Part shown: one piece after another, positions 25,708-34,619 of the stretch
Layout: every line of letters begins with the position of its first letter
Position numbering within the stretch: position 1 is the first letter of the stretch
Source of the DNA: Ethanoligenens sp047722935
Lineage (GTDB): Bacteria > Bacillota > Clostridia > Oscillospirales > Ethanoligenentaceae
Length of the DNA: 61,146 bases
NCBI GenBank assembly: GCA_047722935.1
Contig: JBDNZS010000012.1
Location: 1-61,146 of the forward strand
Direction: 5' to 3'
The notes under the pieces: model-generated
Told to the model about the DNA's origin: nothing
Databases searched by the model: none
The model's input: the letters and a program-made list of their open reading frames with translations, nothing else
Position numbers and translations under genes: made by a program

Positions 25708-28134
25708 TTGAAGGAAAAGTTGTTTGGGTTACGGACGGGTGTGCTTTTTTTCTTGACGCAGGTTGTTGCGTTTGGCATTTTTACTGTCCTCGTTCATTTT
25801 CACATTGTGAGTGGAGGTAATCTGTATGTTGCGGCTGTTTTGTTGGTTGTATTTTCCACAGCTGCGCTCCTGCTGATTTATGCATTGCTGATTGCCGCCC
25901 CGCTCGGAGGGCTTACAAAACAGATCACTGATATGTTGCAAGGTCGTCTGGGCGTGCGGAACGGAAGCAAACCAATTGGCGCAGTCGGGCGTTTATCGGT
26001 TCAAATCGATGTACTCGCGGAAGAATTGCAGTTGCAGATATTTAGCCCACTGGAAAGCTTGGCAAATGGTGAGACGCAGAACCTGCGGACGGACGATCAG
26101 CAGCCGCTGCTCAAAACAGTTGGCAAGTTGGAGAGAGTGGTTCAGAACATTTTAAAAGACACCAATACGTTGTTGGAGGCTGCAAATGCAGGCGACCTGT
26201 CACAGCGGTTTGATGAAAACAAATATCGTGGAGACTGGAAAGCATATGCGGCAGGATTCAACCGATTGATGGGAACGGTCTCCGAACCGGTTACGGAAAT
26301 CAATCAAGTGCTGCAAAATATGTCTGTGGATGATTTTACTATTAAGATGGAAGGCACTTATCAAGGCATATTTAAAGAAATGTCTACTGCAATCAATATC
26401 ATGAGGATGCGGCTGGTCGGCATCCAGACGTTGATGGAAAAAATTGCGGACGGTGATGTTCATCAGCTTTCCATGAGTGCCAATATCCGCCCACGTTCTG
26501 CAAATGACAAGCTTATGCCGTCGTTGGCTGCCATGATGCACACAGTGAATGCGCTGGTTGCGGAAGCAGGCAGATTAACGGAAGAAAGCATCAACGGAAA
26601 TATTTTGCACGTTCGCGGGGACGCAAACCAGTTCAAGGGTGGATTTCGTGAAATTATTGAGGGGATCAACGGAACCTTGGATGCAATTTCTATGCCGGTT
26701 CTGGAGATTATGCAAGTTCTGGATAGCATCAAACTCAACGATTATACGTTTGAATTGTCAGATGATTTAACTGGCGATTTTGCGAAGCTGGCGGGTGCTG
26801 TCAAAGATGTCCAGCGACAAGGCTTGTATCTTCAAAATGTGTTGGAGCAAGTCGCAAGCGGCAATGTGAGTGAATTGGCGGACTTGAAAGCACAGGGTGC
26901 GCGCAGTGAGAAAGACAGGCTGGTGCCCGCACTCATTTCCATGATGGATACATTACACATGTTGATGGGGGAAGTCTCTTCTGTGACAAAATCGGCTGCT
27001 GATGGTCAACTGAGTATCCGGGGCGACGTTTCAAAATTTGATGGGAAATATGCGGAGATTGTCAGCGGACTCAATGACCTTCTGGATGCGGTAGAAAATC
27101 CCATTGAAGCGGTCACAGAGGCTTTGACGCAAATTGCCTCCTGCAAATTTGACCATCGCGTCACAAATGATTTCAGAGGGGTATTTAAAGCACAGGCGGA
27201 TGCGGTAAATCAAACCGCCGCTGAACTTGACCAGATTGTCCGGCAGGTGTCGGAGGTCTTGGACAAAATGGCGCAGGGAGATTTCAGCCAGCCGGCTCTG
27301 CCGGAATATCGCGGTGAATTTTCACACATTTCCGCCTCCCTGAACACGATTTTGGATTCCCTTAATCAATTGTTTGGAATTATCCACGCCACTGCATCAC
27401 AAGTGGCTACCGGGGCGGCGGAAGTTTCTCAAGGCAGCCAGAGCCTTTCGCAGGGTGCTACGGAGCAGGCCAGTGCGGTGCAGGAATTGACTGCGACCAT
27501 CGCCGAAATCGCCTCCCAAACCAAAAACAACGCAGAAAACGCTAATAGAGCAAACGAGCTGGTCGGAATTGTCAAAAGCGGAGCGGTACAGGGCGGTCAG
27601 CGCATGGAAAATATGCTGGATTCTATGTCTGAAATCAGTGAGTCCTCCCGAAACATTTCAAAAATCATCAAGGTGATTGACGATATTGCATTTCAGACAA
27701 ATATCCTTGCGCTGAATGCCGCCGTGGAAGCTGCGCGCGCAGGCCAATATGGCAAAGGGTTTGCCGTTGTGGCGGAAGAGGTGCGCAACCTTGCGGCCCG
27801 AAGCGCGAATGCTGCAAAAGAAACGACGGCGCTGATTGAAAACACAGTAGAAAAAGTGGCGGTAGGTACACAGACGGCAAACGACACGGCGAAAAAATTT
27901 GCGGATATTTCCGAGGGCGTGGAACAAATGACAGCCTTGGTTCAGGAAATCGCCGCTTCTTCCAATGAGCAGGCATCCGGCATTTCCCAAGTGGATATGG
28001 GAGTGGAGCAGGTGTCTCAAGTGGTGCAGACCAATTCGGCCACTTCGGAGCAAAGTGCGGCGGCCAGTGAAGAACTTTCGGGACAGGCCGAAGAACTGCG
28101 CAACCAGCTTGCCCAATTCGCGCTGCGGTCATAA
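25708..28134 (+). CDS. Methyl-accepting chemotaxis protein with tandem HAMP-like repeats
   Basis: An 808-residue chemoreceptor. Two closely spaced membrane helices lie near residues 10-65 with only a short outside loop (HFHIVSGGNLY), so there is no classic periplasmic sensor. Several repeats of about 90 residues follow (KYRGDWKAYAAGFNRLM, EGTYQGIFKEMSTAIN, ANQFKGGFREIIEGINGTLD, VSKFDGKYAEIVSGLNDLLD, PEYRGEFSHISASLNTILDSL), a HAMP array. The C-terminal signalling domain has the hairpin tip IDDIAFQTNILALNAAVEAARAG. Start chosen at TTG 25708 with AAGGGAG upstream. No che genes adjoin. Confidence 0.92.
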   Translation: MKEKLFGLRTGVLFFLTQVVAFGIFTVLVHFHIVSGGNLYVAAVLLVVFSTAALLLIYALLIAAPLGGLTKQITDMLQGRLGVRNGSKPIGAVGRLSVQIDVLAEELQLQIFSPLESLANGETQNLRTDDQQPLLKTVGKLERVVQNILKDTNTLLEAANAGDLSQRFDENKYRGDWKAYAAGFNRLMGTVSEPVTEINQVLQNMSVDDFTIKMEGTYQGIFKEMSTAINIMRMRLVGIQTLMEKIADGDVHQLSMSANIRPRSANDKLMPSLAAMMHTVNALVAEAGRLTEESINGNILHVRGDANQFKGGFREIIEGINGTLDAISMPVLEIMQVLDSIKLNDYTFELSDDLTGDFAKLAGAVKDVQRQGLYLQNVLEQVASGNVSELADLKAQGARSEKDRLVPALISMMDTLHMLMGEVSSVTKSAADGQLSIRGDVSKFDGKYAEIVSGLNDLLDAVENPIEAVTEALTQIASCKFDHRVTNDFRGVFKAQADAVNQTAAELDQIVRQVSEVLDKMAQGDFSQPALPEYRGEFSHISASLNTILDSLNQLFGIIHATASQVATGAAEVSQGSQSLSQGATEQASAVQELTATIAEIASQTKNNAENANRANELVGIVKSGAVQGGQRMENMLDSMSEISESSRNISKIIKVIDDIAFQTNILALNAAVEAARAGQYGKGFAVVAEEVRNLAARSANAAKETTALIENTVEKVAVGTQTANDTAKKFADISEGVEQMTALVQEIAASSNEQASGISQVDMGVEQVSQVVQTNSATSEQSAAASEELSGQAEELRNQLAQFALRS

Positions 28135-28177
28135 ACGCCACGTCACCTGCCGGTGTATATGAGAGAGAATAGACCCC

Positions 28178-28227
28178 GTCGGTTGCCCGCAAGGCTTAAA
28201 GCAGCAATAGCCTTGCGGGTGGCTGAC
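28178..28227 (+). terminator. Long hairpin after the chemoreceptor gene (terminator-like)
   Basis: CCCGCAAGGCT (28186-28196) pairs perfectly with AGCCTTGCGGG (28209-28219), and flanking bases extend it to about 19 bp with G-T pairs. The downstream run is only moderately T-rich (ACTTTGTTTG). It is either a terminator or, with the next hairpin, part of the leader of the GH1 gene. Confidence 0.5.
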
Positions 28228-28245
28228 TTTGTTTGAGTAAAACCG

Positions 28246-28271
28246 AGTCCAATCCTCAAGCGGATAGGACT
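28246..28271 (+). other. Second hairpin just before the GH1 ribosome site
   Basis: AGTCC-A-ATCC, loop TCAAGC, GGAT-A-GGACT: nine pairs with one internal A/A mismatch, ending only a few bases before the GAGG ribosome site of the glycosidase. Confidence 0.4.
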
Positions 28272-28284
28272 GTTGAGGTAGAAC

Positions 28285-29574
28285 ATGAAACCGTTTACTT
28301 TTCCAAAGAATTTTTTGTTTGGCAGCGCGACCGCGGGTGTGCAGGTAGAGGGCGGCGACCGGAATAACAACTGGTATGTATGGGCTGAGCAAGGGCATAT
28401 CAAGGATGGAAGCGACATTTTGCGTGCCGGAGACCATTGGAACCGTTATCGGGAAGATGTTGCGCTTCTGTCCCAGATGCACCATCAGATTTACCGTATG
28501 GGAATCGAATGGAGCCGTATCGAACCTGAAAAAGGACGGTTTGATGAAAAGGCGATTGCACATTACCGCGAGGTAATTGCCTGTTTGCTGCGCAACAATA
28601 TCCGCCCGCTGGTCACACTACACCACTTTACCTATCCGATCTGGTTGGACAAAGAGGACGGCTTTGCGTCCAAACAGATTGTGACCTATTTTAAACGGTA
28701 CACCGAATATGTCGTGGAGCAATTGGGGGATTTGGTCAGCGAGTACATCACGATCAATGAGCCGAATGTGTTTTTGCTAAACGGCTATGTGGCGGGCATG
28801 TGGCCTCCGGGGAAAAAAGACATCCCGCTCGCATATCGCGTGTTTGTAAATATGTCGCTGTGCCATATTGCGGCATATGAGATTATTCACCGGATACGGC
28901 GACAGCGGCATTTTCCGGGTAAAACAATGGTGGGTGTCGCCAATCATCTGCGGGTATTTGATCCTTTGCGAAAAGGTCATACGCTGGATCATTTCTTGGC
29001 GGAAAAGCAACAGTTCTTTTTTCAGGATGCGTTTGCGGATTACATGACGACGGGCACGCTGCCGTTTCCGGCAAAATTGTGCGTTCCAAGTGGATACGAG
29101 GGGCATTATGCTGATTTTATAGGTATCAATTACTATTCGCGCAACATTGTCAATGCAGTCGATTTAACGACCTTTGTCCAGCCGGATCGCCCCGTAAACG
29201 ATTTGGGATGGGAAATATACCCCGATGGCCTGCGTATTTTGTGCGAAACATTTTATGAACGATATCATCTGCCCATCTGGATCACGGAAAATGGCGTTTG
29301 CGATAATAATGATGTGCTGCGTGTGCGGTTTATTGCCGGGCATCTGCGCGCGGTGAAAGAAGCCATTGACAAAGGTGTGCCGGTCGAGCGGTATTATCAC
29401 TGGTCGCTGATGGACAATTTTGAATGGCTTGAGGGAGAATCGGCGCGCTTTGGGCTGGTGTATATCGATTACGAATCCCAACGCAGGATCATCAAAAAGA
29501 GTGGAAAGTTTTACGCAAAAATCTGTGAAAACGGTGGCTGCACGGAGGATCTGGTTAAAGAATACCATCTTTAA
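28285..29574 (+). CDS. Glycoside hydrolase family 1 beta-glycosidase
   Basis: A 429-residue GH1 enzyme. The acid/base Glu is E159 in TINEPN and the nucleophile E335 in ITENG; the N-terminal FLFGSATAGVQVEGG glycone-binding block is also present. No signal peptide is seen, so it acts in the cytoplasm, on beta-glucosides or phospho-beta-glucosides. It lacks an adjacent PTS or ABC sugar transporter. Two hairpins in the leader hint at RNA-level control. Confidence 0.93.
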   Translation: MKPFTFPKNFLFGSATAGVQVEGGDRNNNWYVWAEQGHIKDGSDILRAGDHWNRYREDVALLSQMHHQIYRMGIEWSRIEPEKGRFDEKAIAHYREVIACLLRNNIRPLVTLHHFTYPIWLDKEDGFASKQIVTYFKRYTEYVVEQLGDLVSEYITINEPNVFLLNGYVAGMWPPGKKDIPLAYRVFVNMSLCHIAAYEIIHRIRRQRHFPGKTMVGVANHLRVFDPLRKGHTLDHFLAEKQQFFFQDAFADYMTTGTLPFPAKLCVPSGYEGHYADFIGINYYSRNIVNAVDLTTFVQPDRPVNDLGWEIYPDGLRILCETFYERYHLPIWITENGVCDNNDVLRVRFIAGHLRAVKEAIDKGVPVERYYHWSLMDNFEWLEGESARFGLVYIDYESQRRIIKKSGKFYAKICENGGCTEDLVKEYHL

Positions 29575-29585
29575 AAGGACGTCTT

Positions 29586-30380
29586 TCAAGTATCGGATGG
29601 CTTGGAATTCCGATGCCTTTTTGCCCAGCTCCGGAACCGTACGGCGTTGACAAGGTCATAGATACCATAGATAAACGGAAATATGCGGTTGATGGTAAAA
29701 TAGCTGATCATGTGAGTGGGCGAAGGAAAGACCACCGGGCAGTCGGTATGGATGCCCGCCATAATGCAGGTAGCTACCCAAGACGGCGGGTGTACAGGCA
29801 GCGGAACGGGTGCGCTGTCGCCTGCTTTATTGAAGAATTTGGTGGCGGTCGCCACCGGAAATACAAGTGTTAGCACACCTTTGTCGTTTCTTTCAAAAAA
29901 GTACGTATGCGCAAAATGTTCAATAGCGGCTTTGGTAGCGCAATAGAGCGCGTATCCCGGCAAAGGGATACGGCTAACGGCGGAACACGTCATGACAACA
30001 GTATATTTCCGTCCCCGATTAAGTTCTTTCATTTTCTCAAAAGAATAAATGGGAGAGAACACATTGGTGCGGAAAATATTCTCAATATGCCCCCAGTCGG
30101 CGGTGTTTAATTCCTCGCAATAGGCAAACCCCGCATTTGCGATAAACAAATCCACTTTTCCAAATTTGTCTACCGCGAAGGAAAAGAGTCTGTCCACTTC
30201 TTCTTTTTTGGACACATCACAGGTATAGGGGACGACTCGTGCATTGTGGTTGGGGATTGTTCCAATATGTCGGCTGACGGCGATAATATCTGCATTATAT
30301 CGTTGCAGGCGTTCCAATAGTGCTCGTCCAATACCGGACGATGCACCTGTGAGGATGATGACTTTTCCATCTGGATTCAT
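29586..30380 (-). CDS. SDR family NAD(P)-dependent oxidoreductase
   Basis: A 264-residue short-chain dehydrogenase. The cofactor motif TGASSGIGRAL is at about residues 12-22, NAG occurs at FIANAGFAY, and the catalytic serine (TCSAVSRIP) and YALYCATK motifs are intact. The C-terminal FTINRIFPFIYGIYDLV stretch is hydrophobic, suggesting membrane association. It is convergent with the GH1 gene (12-bp gap) and divergent from the GH13 gene. An AAGGAAG ribosome site precedes the ATG. Substrate unknown. Confidence 0.92.
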   Translation of the reverse strand: MNPDGKVIILTGASSGIGRALLERLQRYNADIIAVSRHIGTIPNHNARVVPYTCDVSKKEEVDRLFSFAVDKFGKVDLFIANAGFAYCEELNTADWGHIENIFRTNVFSPIYSFEKMKELNRGRKYTVVMTCSAVSRIPLPGYALYCATKAAIEHFAHTYFFERNDKGVLTLVFPVATATKFFNKAGDSAPVPLPVHPPSWVATCIMAGIHTDCPVVFPSPTHMISYFTINRIFPFIYGIYDLVNAVRFRSWAKRHRNSKPSDT

Positions 30381-30607
30381 TGATTTTACTTCCTTGCTTC
30401 AATTAAGTGTATGAATTTTCATGACCTACCTATATTGTACCGCAGATGGCGTGTTCTGTGCATGATTGTGCACAGAATATTTAGGACGTTTTTCCAACAA
30501 ATAAAAGAACCTGCAAAAGGATCATATCAGAATACTTGGAAAAAGCGTATAATAGGGAAAGACATAGATAGAGCTATGGAATGACAATATGGCTGGAGGT
30601 AAATAAC

Positions 30608-31906
30608 ATGTGGGCTTACAACAGTATTTTCTATCAGATTTACCCGTTGGGATTTTGTGGTGCACCGCAGGATAATGATGGCGTGGTCGTAAACCGCGTC
30701 AAGAAAGTGGTGGATTGGATTCCGCATATCAAAAAGACAGGTGCAGACGCCATTTATTTTTGCCCCGTTTTTTCTTCAGATCGGCACGGTTATGATACAA
30801 GGGACTATCGGGTGGTGGACGGCCGCTTGGGTACCAACGCTGATTTTGCGGCAGTTTGTGAGAAATTGCACAAGGAAGGTCTGCGTGTGGTGCTGGACGG
30901 CGTGTTTAACCATGTGGGACGTGGCTTTTGGGCTTTTCAGGATGTATTGCAAAACCGAGAACGCTCCGCTTATAAAGACTGGTTTGTCAACCTTCGTTTT
31001 GATTGGGACAACGGATATCATGATGGCCTGTCCTATGAGGGATGGGAGGGGCATTATGAGATGGTTAAATTAAATTTGCAAAATGATGCAGTCGTTAGCC
31101 ATCTCTTCGGCTGCATTGCAGGTTGGGTAAAAGAGTTTGACATAGATGGCATACGGCTGGATGTGGCCTATAGCCTTCCACTGGATTTTCTCAGTAAGCT
31201 GCGTATTTTCTGCGATGCACTCAAGCCTGATTTCTATTTGCTGGGTGAAGTGATGCATGGTGATTACAACCGTGTGATGAATGATGAGATGCTCAACAGC
31301 GTGACCAATTATCAAGCCTATAAGGGTTTGTGGTCCAGTTTTAACAGTATGAATCTGTTTGAAATCAACAGTACGCTGGAAGATCATTTTTTAAGGAAAT
31401 ATGTGGGGAAATACCCCTTCAATTTTGTAGATAATCACGATGTCGAGCGCGTGGCGAGCATATTGACCCAACCGGCACATTTAAAGTTGATCTACGCGCT
31501 GCTGTTTGCCATTCCCGGCACGCCCTGCATCTATTATGGAAGCGAATGGGGCGCCTTAGGCAAAAAGGAACCCAGCAGTGATGAACTGCTGCGGCCGTGC
31601 TTTGATAAACCTATTGAAAACGAATTGACCGCCTTTATAGCAGCGTGCGGTGCCGCCCATAAAAAGGAAAAGGCATTTGCGTATGGGACTTTCCAAAAAG
31701 TTCTGCTCACCAACCGGCAGTATATTTTTGAGCGTGCATTTGAGGGAGAACGGATTTTGGTTGCCATTAATGCGGATGCGGTTCCGTTTACAGCACATTT
31801 TAATGCCAATGCGGGATGTGCTACTGATCTGTTAACAGGACAAAAGCATGATTTTGGAGGCGGAAGCGAATTGCCGCCCTATAGCGCGGCCTATTGGAAA
31901 ATCTAA
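30608..31906 (+). CDS. Glycoside hydrolase family 13 (alpha-amylase family) enzyme
   Basis: A 432-residue GH13 enzyme with the four conserved regions: DGVFNH (97-102), GIRLDVA with nucleophile D185, GE with acid/base E214, and FVDNHD with D278. There is no signal peptide and no N-terminal starch-binding domain, so it is a cytoplasmic, compact maltodextrin- or cyclodextrin-type hydrolase. The start at 30608 has CTGGAGG about 9 bp upstream; the frame extends to 30581 without need. A TATAAT at 30549-30554 may be its -10. Confidence 0.9.
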   Translation: MWAYNSIFYQIYPLGFCGAPQDNDGVVVNRVKKVVDWIPHIKKTGADAIYFCPVFSSDRHGYDTRDYRVVDGRLGTNADFAAVCEKLHKEGLRVVLDGVFNHVGRGFWAFQDVLQNRERSAYKDWFVNLRFDWDNGYHDGLSYEGWEGHYEMVKLNLQNDAVVSHLFGCIAGWVKEFDIDGIRLDVAYSLPLDFLSKLRIFCDALKPDFYLLGEVMHGDYNRVMNDEMLNSVTNYQAYKGLWSSFNSMNLFEINSTLEDHFLRKYVGKYPFNFVDNHDVERVASILTQPAHLKLIYALLFAIPGTPCIYYGSEWGALGKKEPSSDELLRPCFDKPIENELTAFIAACGAAHKKEKAFAYGTFQKVLLTNRQYIFERAFEGERILVAINADAVPFTAHFNANAGCATDLLTGQKHDFGGGSELPPYSAAYWKI

Positions 31907-32067
31907 GGAATTGTGGTAGTCAATTGTAGACAAATGTGTGTCAACTGGTATCTCCGGGCGTTTTGAGATACTGGAGTCGGACAGAGTAAAGAGGAGACAT
32001 TATTCGGCTGGGCAGATCAACCTTGAAGTATTGGTGAGGAAGATTAGGGCTTGTTTAAAAAATAATA

Positions 32068-32096
32068 TTGCACAAAACAGCCATATCCAGTAAAAT
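32068..32096 (+). promoter_or_regulatory. Probable promoter of the permease gene
   Basis: TTGCAC (32068-32073), 17 bp, TAAAAT (32091-32096). The predicted transcription start near 32103 supports choosing a start codon further downstream. Confidence 0.5.
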
Positions 32097-32153
32097 TGAC
32101 ACATGAGAAAACGATACGGATTAACAAATGAAGAGTGGGTGGAGATAAAGTAT

Positions 32154-33335
32154 TTGAAAGTTTTGATGAAAACAAGTAGTTTTGAACAACCTGCCACCTC
32201 AAGCGTTACATCCGTTGCCGCTCGGATATTGGAAAAGGTCTGGCACGAAATCACGAACCACTTGCTGCTTACCGTTTCTCTGCTTGCCGCGGTCGTCACT
32301 TCCTTTTTTAACATACCCCAATGGGGTTATATCGACGCAAAAGTGATTGTCTGTCTATTTGAACTGATGCTGCTTGTAATGGCGCTGGAAGAATACGGGC
32401 TTCTTAGGTCTCTCGCAGTTACTATCGCAAGCCGCTGTAAGGATGAACGACAACTGACGGCGGCGCTGTGCATGATTGCATTTTTTCTTTCCATGTTTAC
32501 GACAAATGACGTTGCGGTGTTGACGGTTATCCCCATCCTGATTGTGCTTGCGAGGGAATGCGATTTTTCTGCGGCGTTTCCCTGCGTTTTGGTTACTGTC
32601 GCTGCGAACCTTGGAAGCTGCATGACACCGATCGGCAATCCGCAGAACCTTTATATTTTTTCGTTCTTTAAAATGGCCCCGGCATCTTTCTTTGGATATT
32701 CTGCACTTCTTTGCGTTGTGAGCTTTTTTCTGCTTACCATATCCAGTCTGTTCATTCGGCCCAAAAAGATTCAGCTCAGGATTAACAACGTACCTGTGAC
32801 CGAGAAGAAAAAAGCGGTGGTATTTCTGCTGCTGGCGGTGCCGGTGATTGCGGGTGTCATGAGCTTCGTTCCCTATATAGTTACTCTTATGATCGTATTA
32901 CCGGCTACCGTTATTATAGATAGGAAGTTGCTGCGCAAAGCGGACTACCGGCTGTTGCTGACCTTCGTATTCCTGTTCGTTGCGGTGGGTAACGTTGCCC
33001 ATATACCCATGCTGAAAGGACAGATAGCAGCACTCGCAGAAAGTCCCATCAAAACTTATGTATCCTCGCTTCTTTTGAGCCAGATCATTAGCAATGTCCC
33101 AAGCACAGTTATGCTAGCGCCGTTCACCAGACAGATAAGTGCCTTGTTTTACGGCGTGAATATCGGAGGGCTCGGTACGCCCATCGCATCGCTTGCCAGC
33201 ATCATCTCATTCTCCCTGTTCTGTCGGGCATTCGCACACAAAAAAATACAATTTGTTCGAGATTTCCTGCTTTATAATATTGGCCTGTGCCTTGTTCTGG
33301 GAACTGTATTTGCTGTTGTCGTTATGAAATCATAA
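32154..33335 (+). CDS. Ion transporter superfamily (SLC13/ArsB/CitM-like) permease
   Basis: A polytopic membrane protein of about 393 residues with roughly 10-11 helices. MFTTNDVAVLTVIPI and the NLGSCMTPIGNPQNLY hairpin followed by the repeat-equivalent SQIISNVPSTVMLAPF are the paired substrate-binding loops of the ion transporter superfamily. Substrate could be citrate, another dicarboxylate, or an anion such as arsenite. The TTG at 32154 is preferred, with GGTGGAG 7 bp upstream; an ATG at 32103 coincides with the predicted transcript start. Confidence 0.82.
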   Translation: MKVLMKTSSFEQPATSSVTSVAARILEKVWHEITNHLLLTVSLLAAVVTSFFNIPQWGYIDAKVIVCLFELMLLVMALEEYGLLRSLAVTIASRCKDERQLTAALCMIAFFLSMFTTNDVAVLTVIPILIVLARECDFSAAFPCVLVTVAANLGSCMTPIGNPQNLYIFSFFKMAPASFFGYSALLCVVSFFLLTISSLFIRPKKIQLRINNVPVTEKKKAVVFLLLAVPVIAGVMSFVPYIVTLMIVLPATVIIDRKLLRKADYRLLLTFVFLFVAVGNVAHIPMLKGQIAALAESPIKTYVSSLLLSQIISNVPSTVMLAPFTRQISALFYGVNIGGLGTPIASLASIISFSLFCRAFAHKKIQFVRDFLLYNIGLCLVLGTVFAVVVMKS

Positions 33336-33550
33336 GATACACTTAGAGCAATGGTATCAAGGACGGAAGCGCTTCGGGTCAACTTGACCTAAAGTTATGC
33401 AGTCCCCCGAATGTTGTGCCGTCGTAATTGAGGGTGTCCTCATCTTTTTTTGTCTGGTGGCATGTCTATTGACGTTGTCCCAAACTCCGTGGAAATTGAA
33501 AGCCGGGTATAATCTGTAGACGATATGGTGACGCGTCAAGTGAAAACGGC

Positions 33551-33581
33551 GAGGGCGGTAAACCGATGGTTTGCCGCCCTC
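33551..33581 (-). terminator. Terminator of the DUF1648 gene
   Basis: GAGGGCGGTAAACC and GGTTTGCCGCCCTC form a 14-bp stem (one G-T pair) with loop GAT. On the minus strand it follows the DUF1648 stop by 18 bp and is followed by GCCGTTTTC. Confidence 0.65.
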
Positions 33582-33598
33582 AACTTATATCTATGCTT

Positions 33599-34093
33599 CT
33601 AAGAAGTTTTTTTGCTGAATTTTTTGTGGGTATATACTAAAAATAAAATGACGCCTCCCAATAAGATACCAAGGTTGAGCGGCAGTGACCAAGCGGGATT
33701 TGTTGCATATGCGTGTGCTTGTGTCCATAGCATTTGATATAAAATACTCAGCATGCAGAGTTTGACAAAGAGCATCATCCAACGCATGATGCGGACGTAA
33801 TCCACGTGGTTTTCATCTGTGACGTACTCGGGGGTGTTCCACGCGCTGGGAGGCACCAGTAAAAAAAGCAAGGTGATGAACCAGTACAGCCCGGCTGCCA
33901 TGCAGGGCACAACCCAGATGCTCTCTTTGCTGCCCCATGCGTCCGCCGCACCTGTAATGCCAAAATGAGTGGGTATTTTGTTGGGAATCTTGTTCCAATA
34001 TAATGGAAGCAGAATGAATGGCAGTGTAGCCAGCACGGCGAGCAGAATCTCACATACAAGTTGGAACCGGGTGAGGGGAAAGTGCTTTTTCAT
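33599..34093 (-). CDS. DUF1648 domain membrane protein
   Basis: A 164-residue protein with four hydrophobic segments. The DUF1648 signature NKIPNKIPTHFGITGAADAWGSKESIW lies between helices 1 and 2, as in SdpI-type immunity proteins and related membrane proteins. Full SdpI proteins are longer. A strong promoter with a dyad over its -35 lies directly upstream. It sits beside the degenerate csoR/ATPase copy. Confidence 0.85.
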   Translation of the reverse strand: MKKHFPLTRFQLVCEILLAVLATLPFILLPLYWNKIPNKIPTHFGITGAADAWGSKESIWVVPCMAAGLYWFITLLFLLVPPSAWNTPEYVTDENHVDYVRIMRWMMLFVKLCMLSILYQMLWTQAHAYATNPAWSLPLNLGILLGGVILFLVYTHKKFSKKTS

Positions 34094-34140
34094 TATCTGT
34101 CACTCCCTGAGAAGTCGGTCGTTTTTTGCGTACAGCCATC

Positions 34141-34179
34141 AGTATAGAACGTTTTTTTGCGCTGTCAAGCACTTGCTTG
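34141..34179 (-). promoter_or_regulatory. Promoter with overlapping dyad for the DUF1648 gene
   Basis: On the minus strand TTGACA (34163-34168), 16 bp, TATACT (34141-34146). An inverted repeat CAAGCA-CT-TGCTTG at 34166-34179 overlaps the -35 box and could be a repressor site. Confidence 0.6.
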
Positions 34180-34254
34180 CAATTTTGAAAAAATGGCTAT
34201 AATGAGGGCGTGGACAGATGAAAACCACTTGATACGGCGGTTGCGGCAAATTGG

Positions 34255-34405
34255 AAAGCAGGATGGCGACCCACGCGATATCGAAAGGCAAGGCGCGGCC
34301 CAGTAGACCGCTCAAACTGAGAATCAGCGCAACCGCCGAAAGGGCGACCAAAACCACATTTCGCTTTTCATTGTTCACAAACCATTTTTTGACTGCATCT
34401 TTCAT
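34255..34405 (-). pseudogene. 5' fragment of a duplicated PIB-type ATPase gene
   Basis: The first 50 codons (MKDAVKKWFVNNEKRNV...) match the start of the intact ATPase at 36491 with few changes, then homology stops abruptly at 34255 and the frame runs into unrelated sequence to 34139. It is part of a 272-bp copy of the csoR-ATPase junction. Not expected to be functional. Confidence 0.85.
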
Positions 34406-34436
34406 CCATATCTTCTTCTGTTCGAATCCCGTTCAC

Positions 34437-34526
34437 TTCAGAAATTTGGCAATTGCATCATTCAGGTCATCTAAAATCTTTTGATCTCCGCTTTTGACGG
34501 CGTCCACCACACAGTGATCAATTTGA
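34437..34526 (-). pseudogene. 3' fragment of a duplicated csoR gene
   Basis: Encodes the C-terminal residues IDHCVVDAVKSGDQKILDD...AKFLK of the CsoR-family protein and its stop codon, with the metal-site H and C preserved, but everything upstream is missing. It lies between the intact ATPase and the ATPase fragment, in the order expected for a tandem duplication followed by deletions. Confidence 0.85.
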
Positions 34527-34619
34527 CCTCTGCACTTCTATGATATCCCTCCATTACCTAAAAACCATTTATAGGCTTGATAAAAGTTGCCTTAAAGGTG
34601 CCTTTCAAGCGGTATGGGT

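Larger units (their letters stand above)
34255..34526. repeat. Degenerate direct repeat of the csoR/ATPase junction
   Basis: This 272-bp segment aligns without gaps to 36341-36612 with 10 mismatches by eye (about 96% identity). It contains the last 28 codons of csoR, the intergenic spacer and the first 50 codons of the ATPase. The copy lies 2086 bp away in the same orientation, immediately after the intact ATPase gene. Confidence 0.9.

Noticed and set aside
33357..33539. 60-codon minus-strand open frame between the permease and DUF1648 genes
   Set aside because: No RBS, no recognisable motif, and it lies beyond the DUF1648 terminator.
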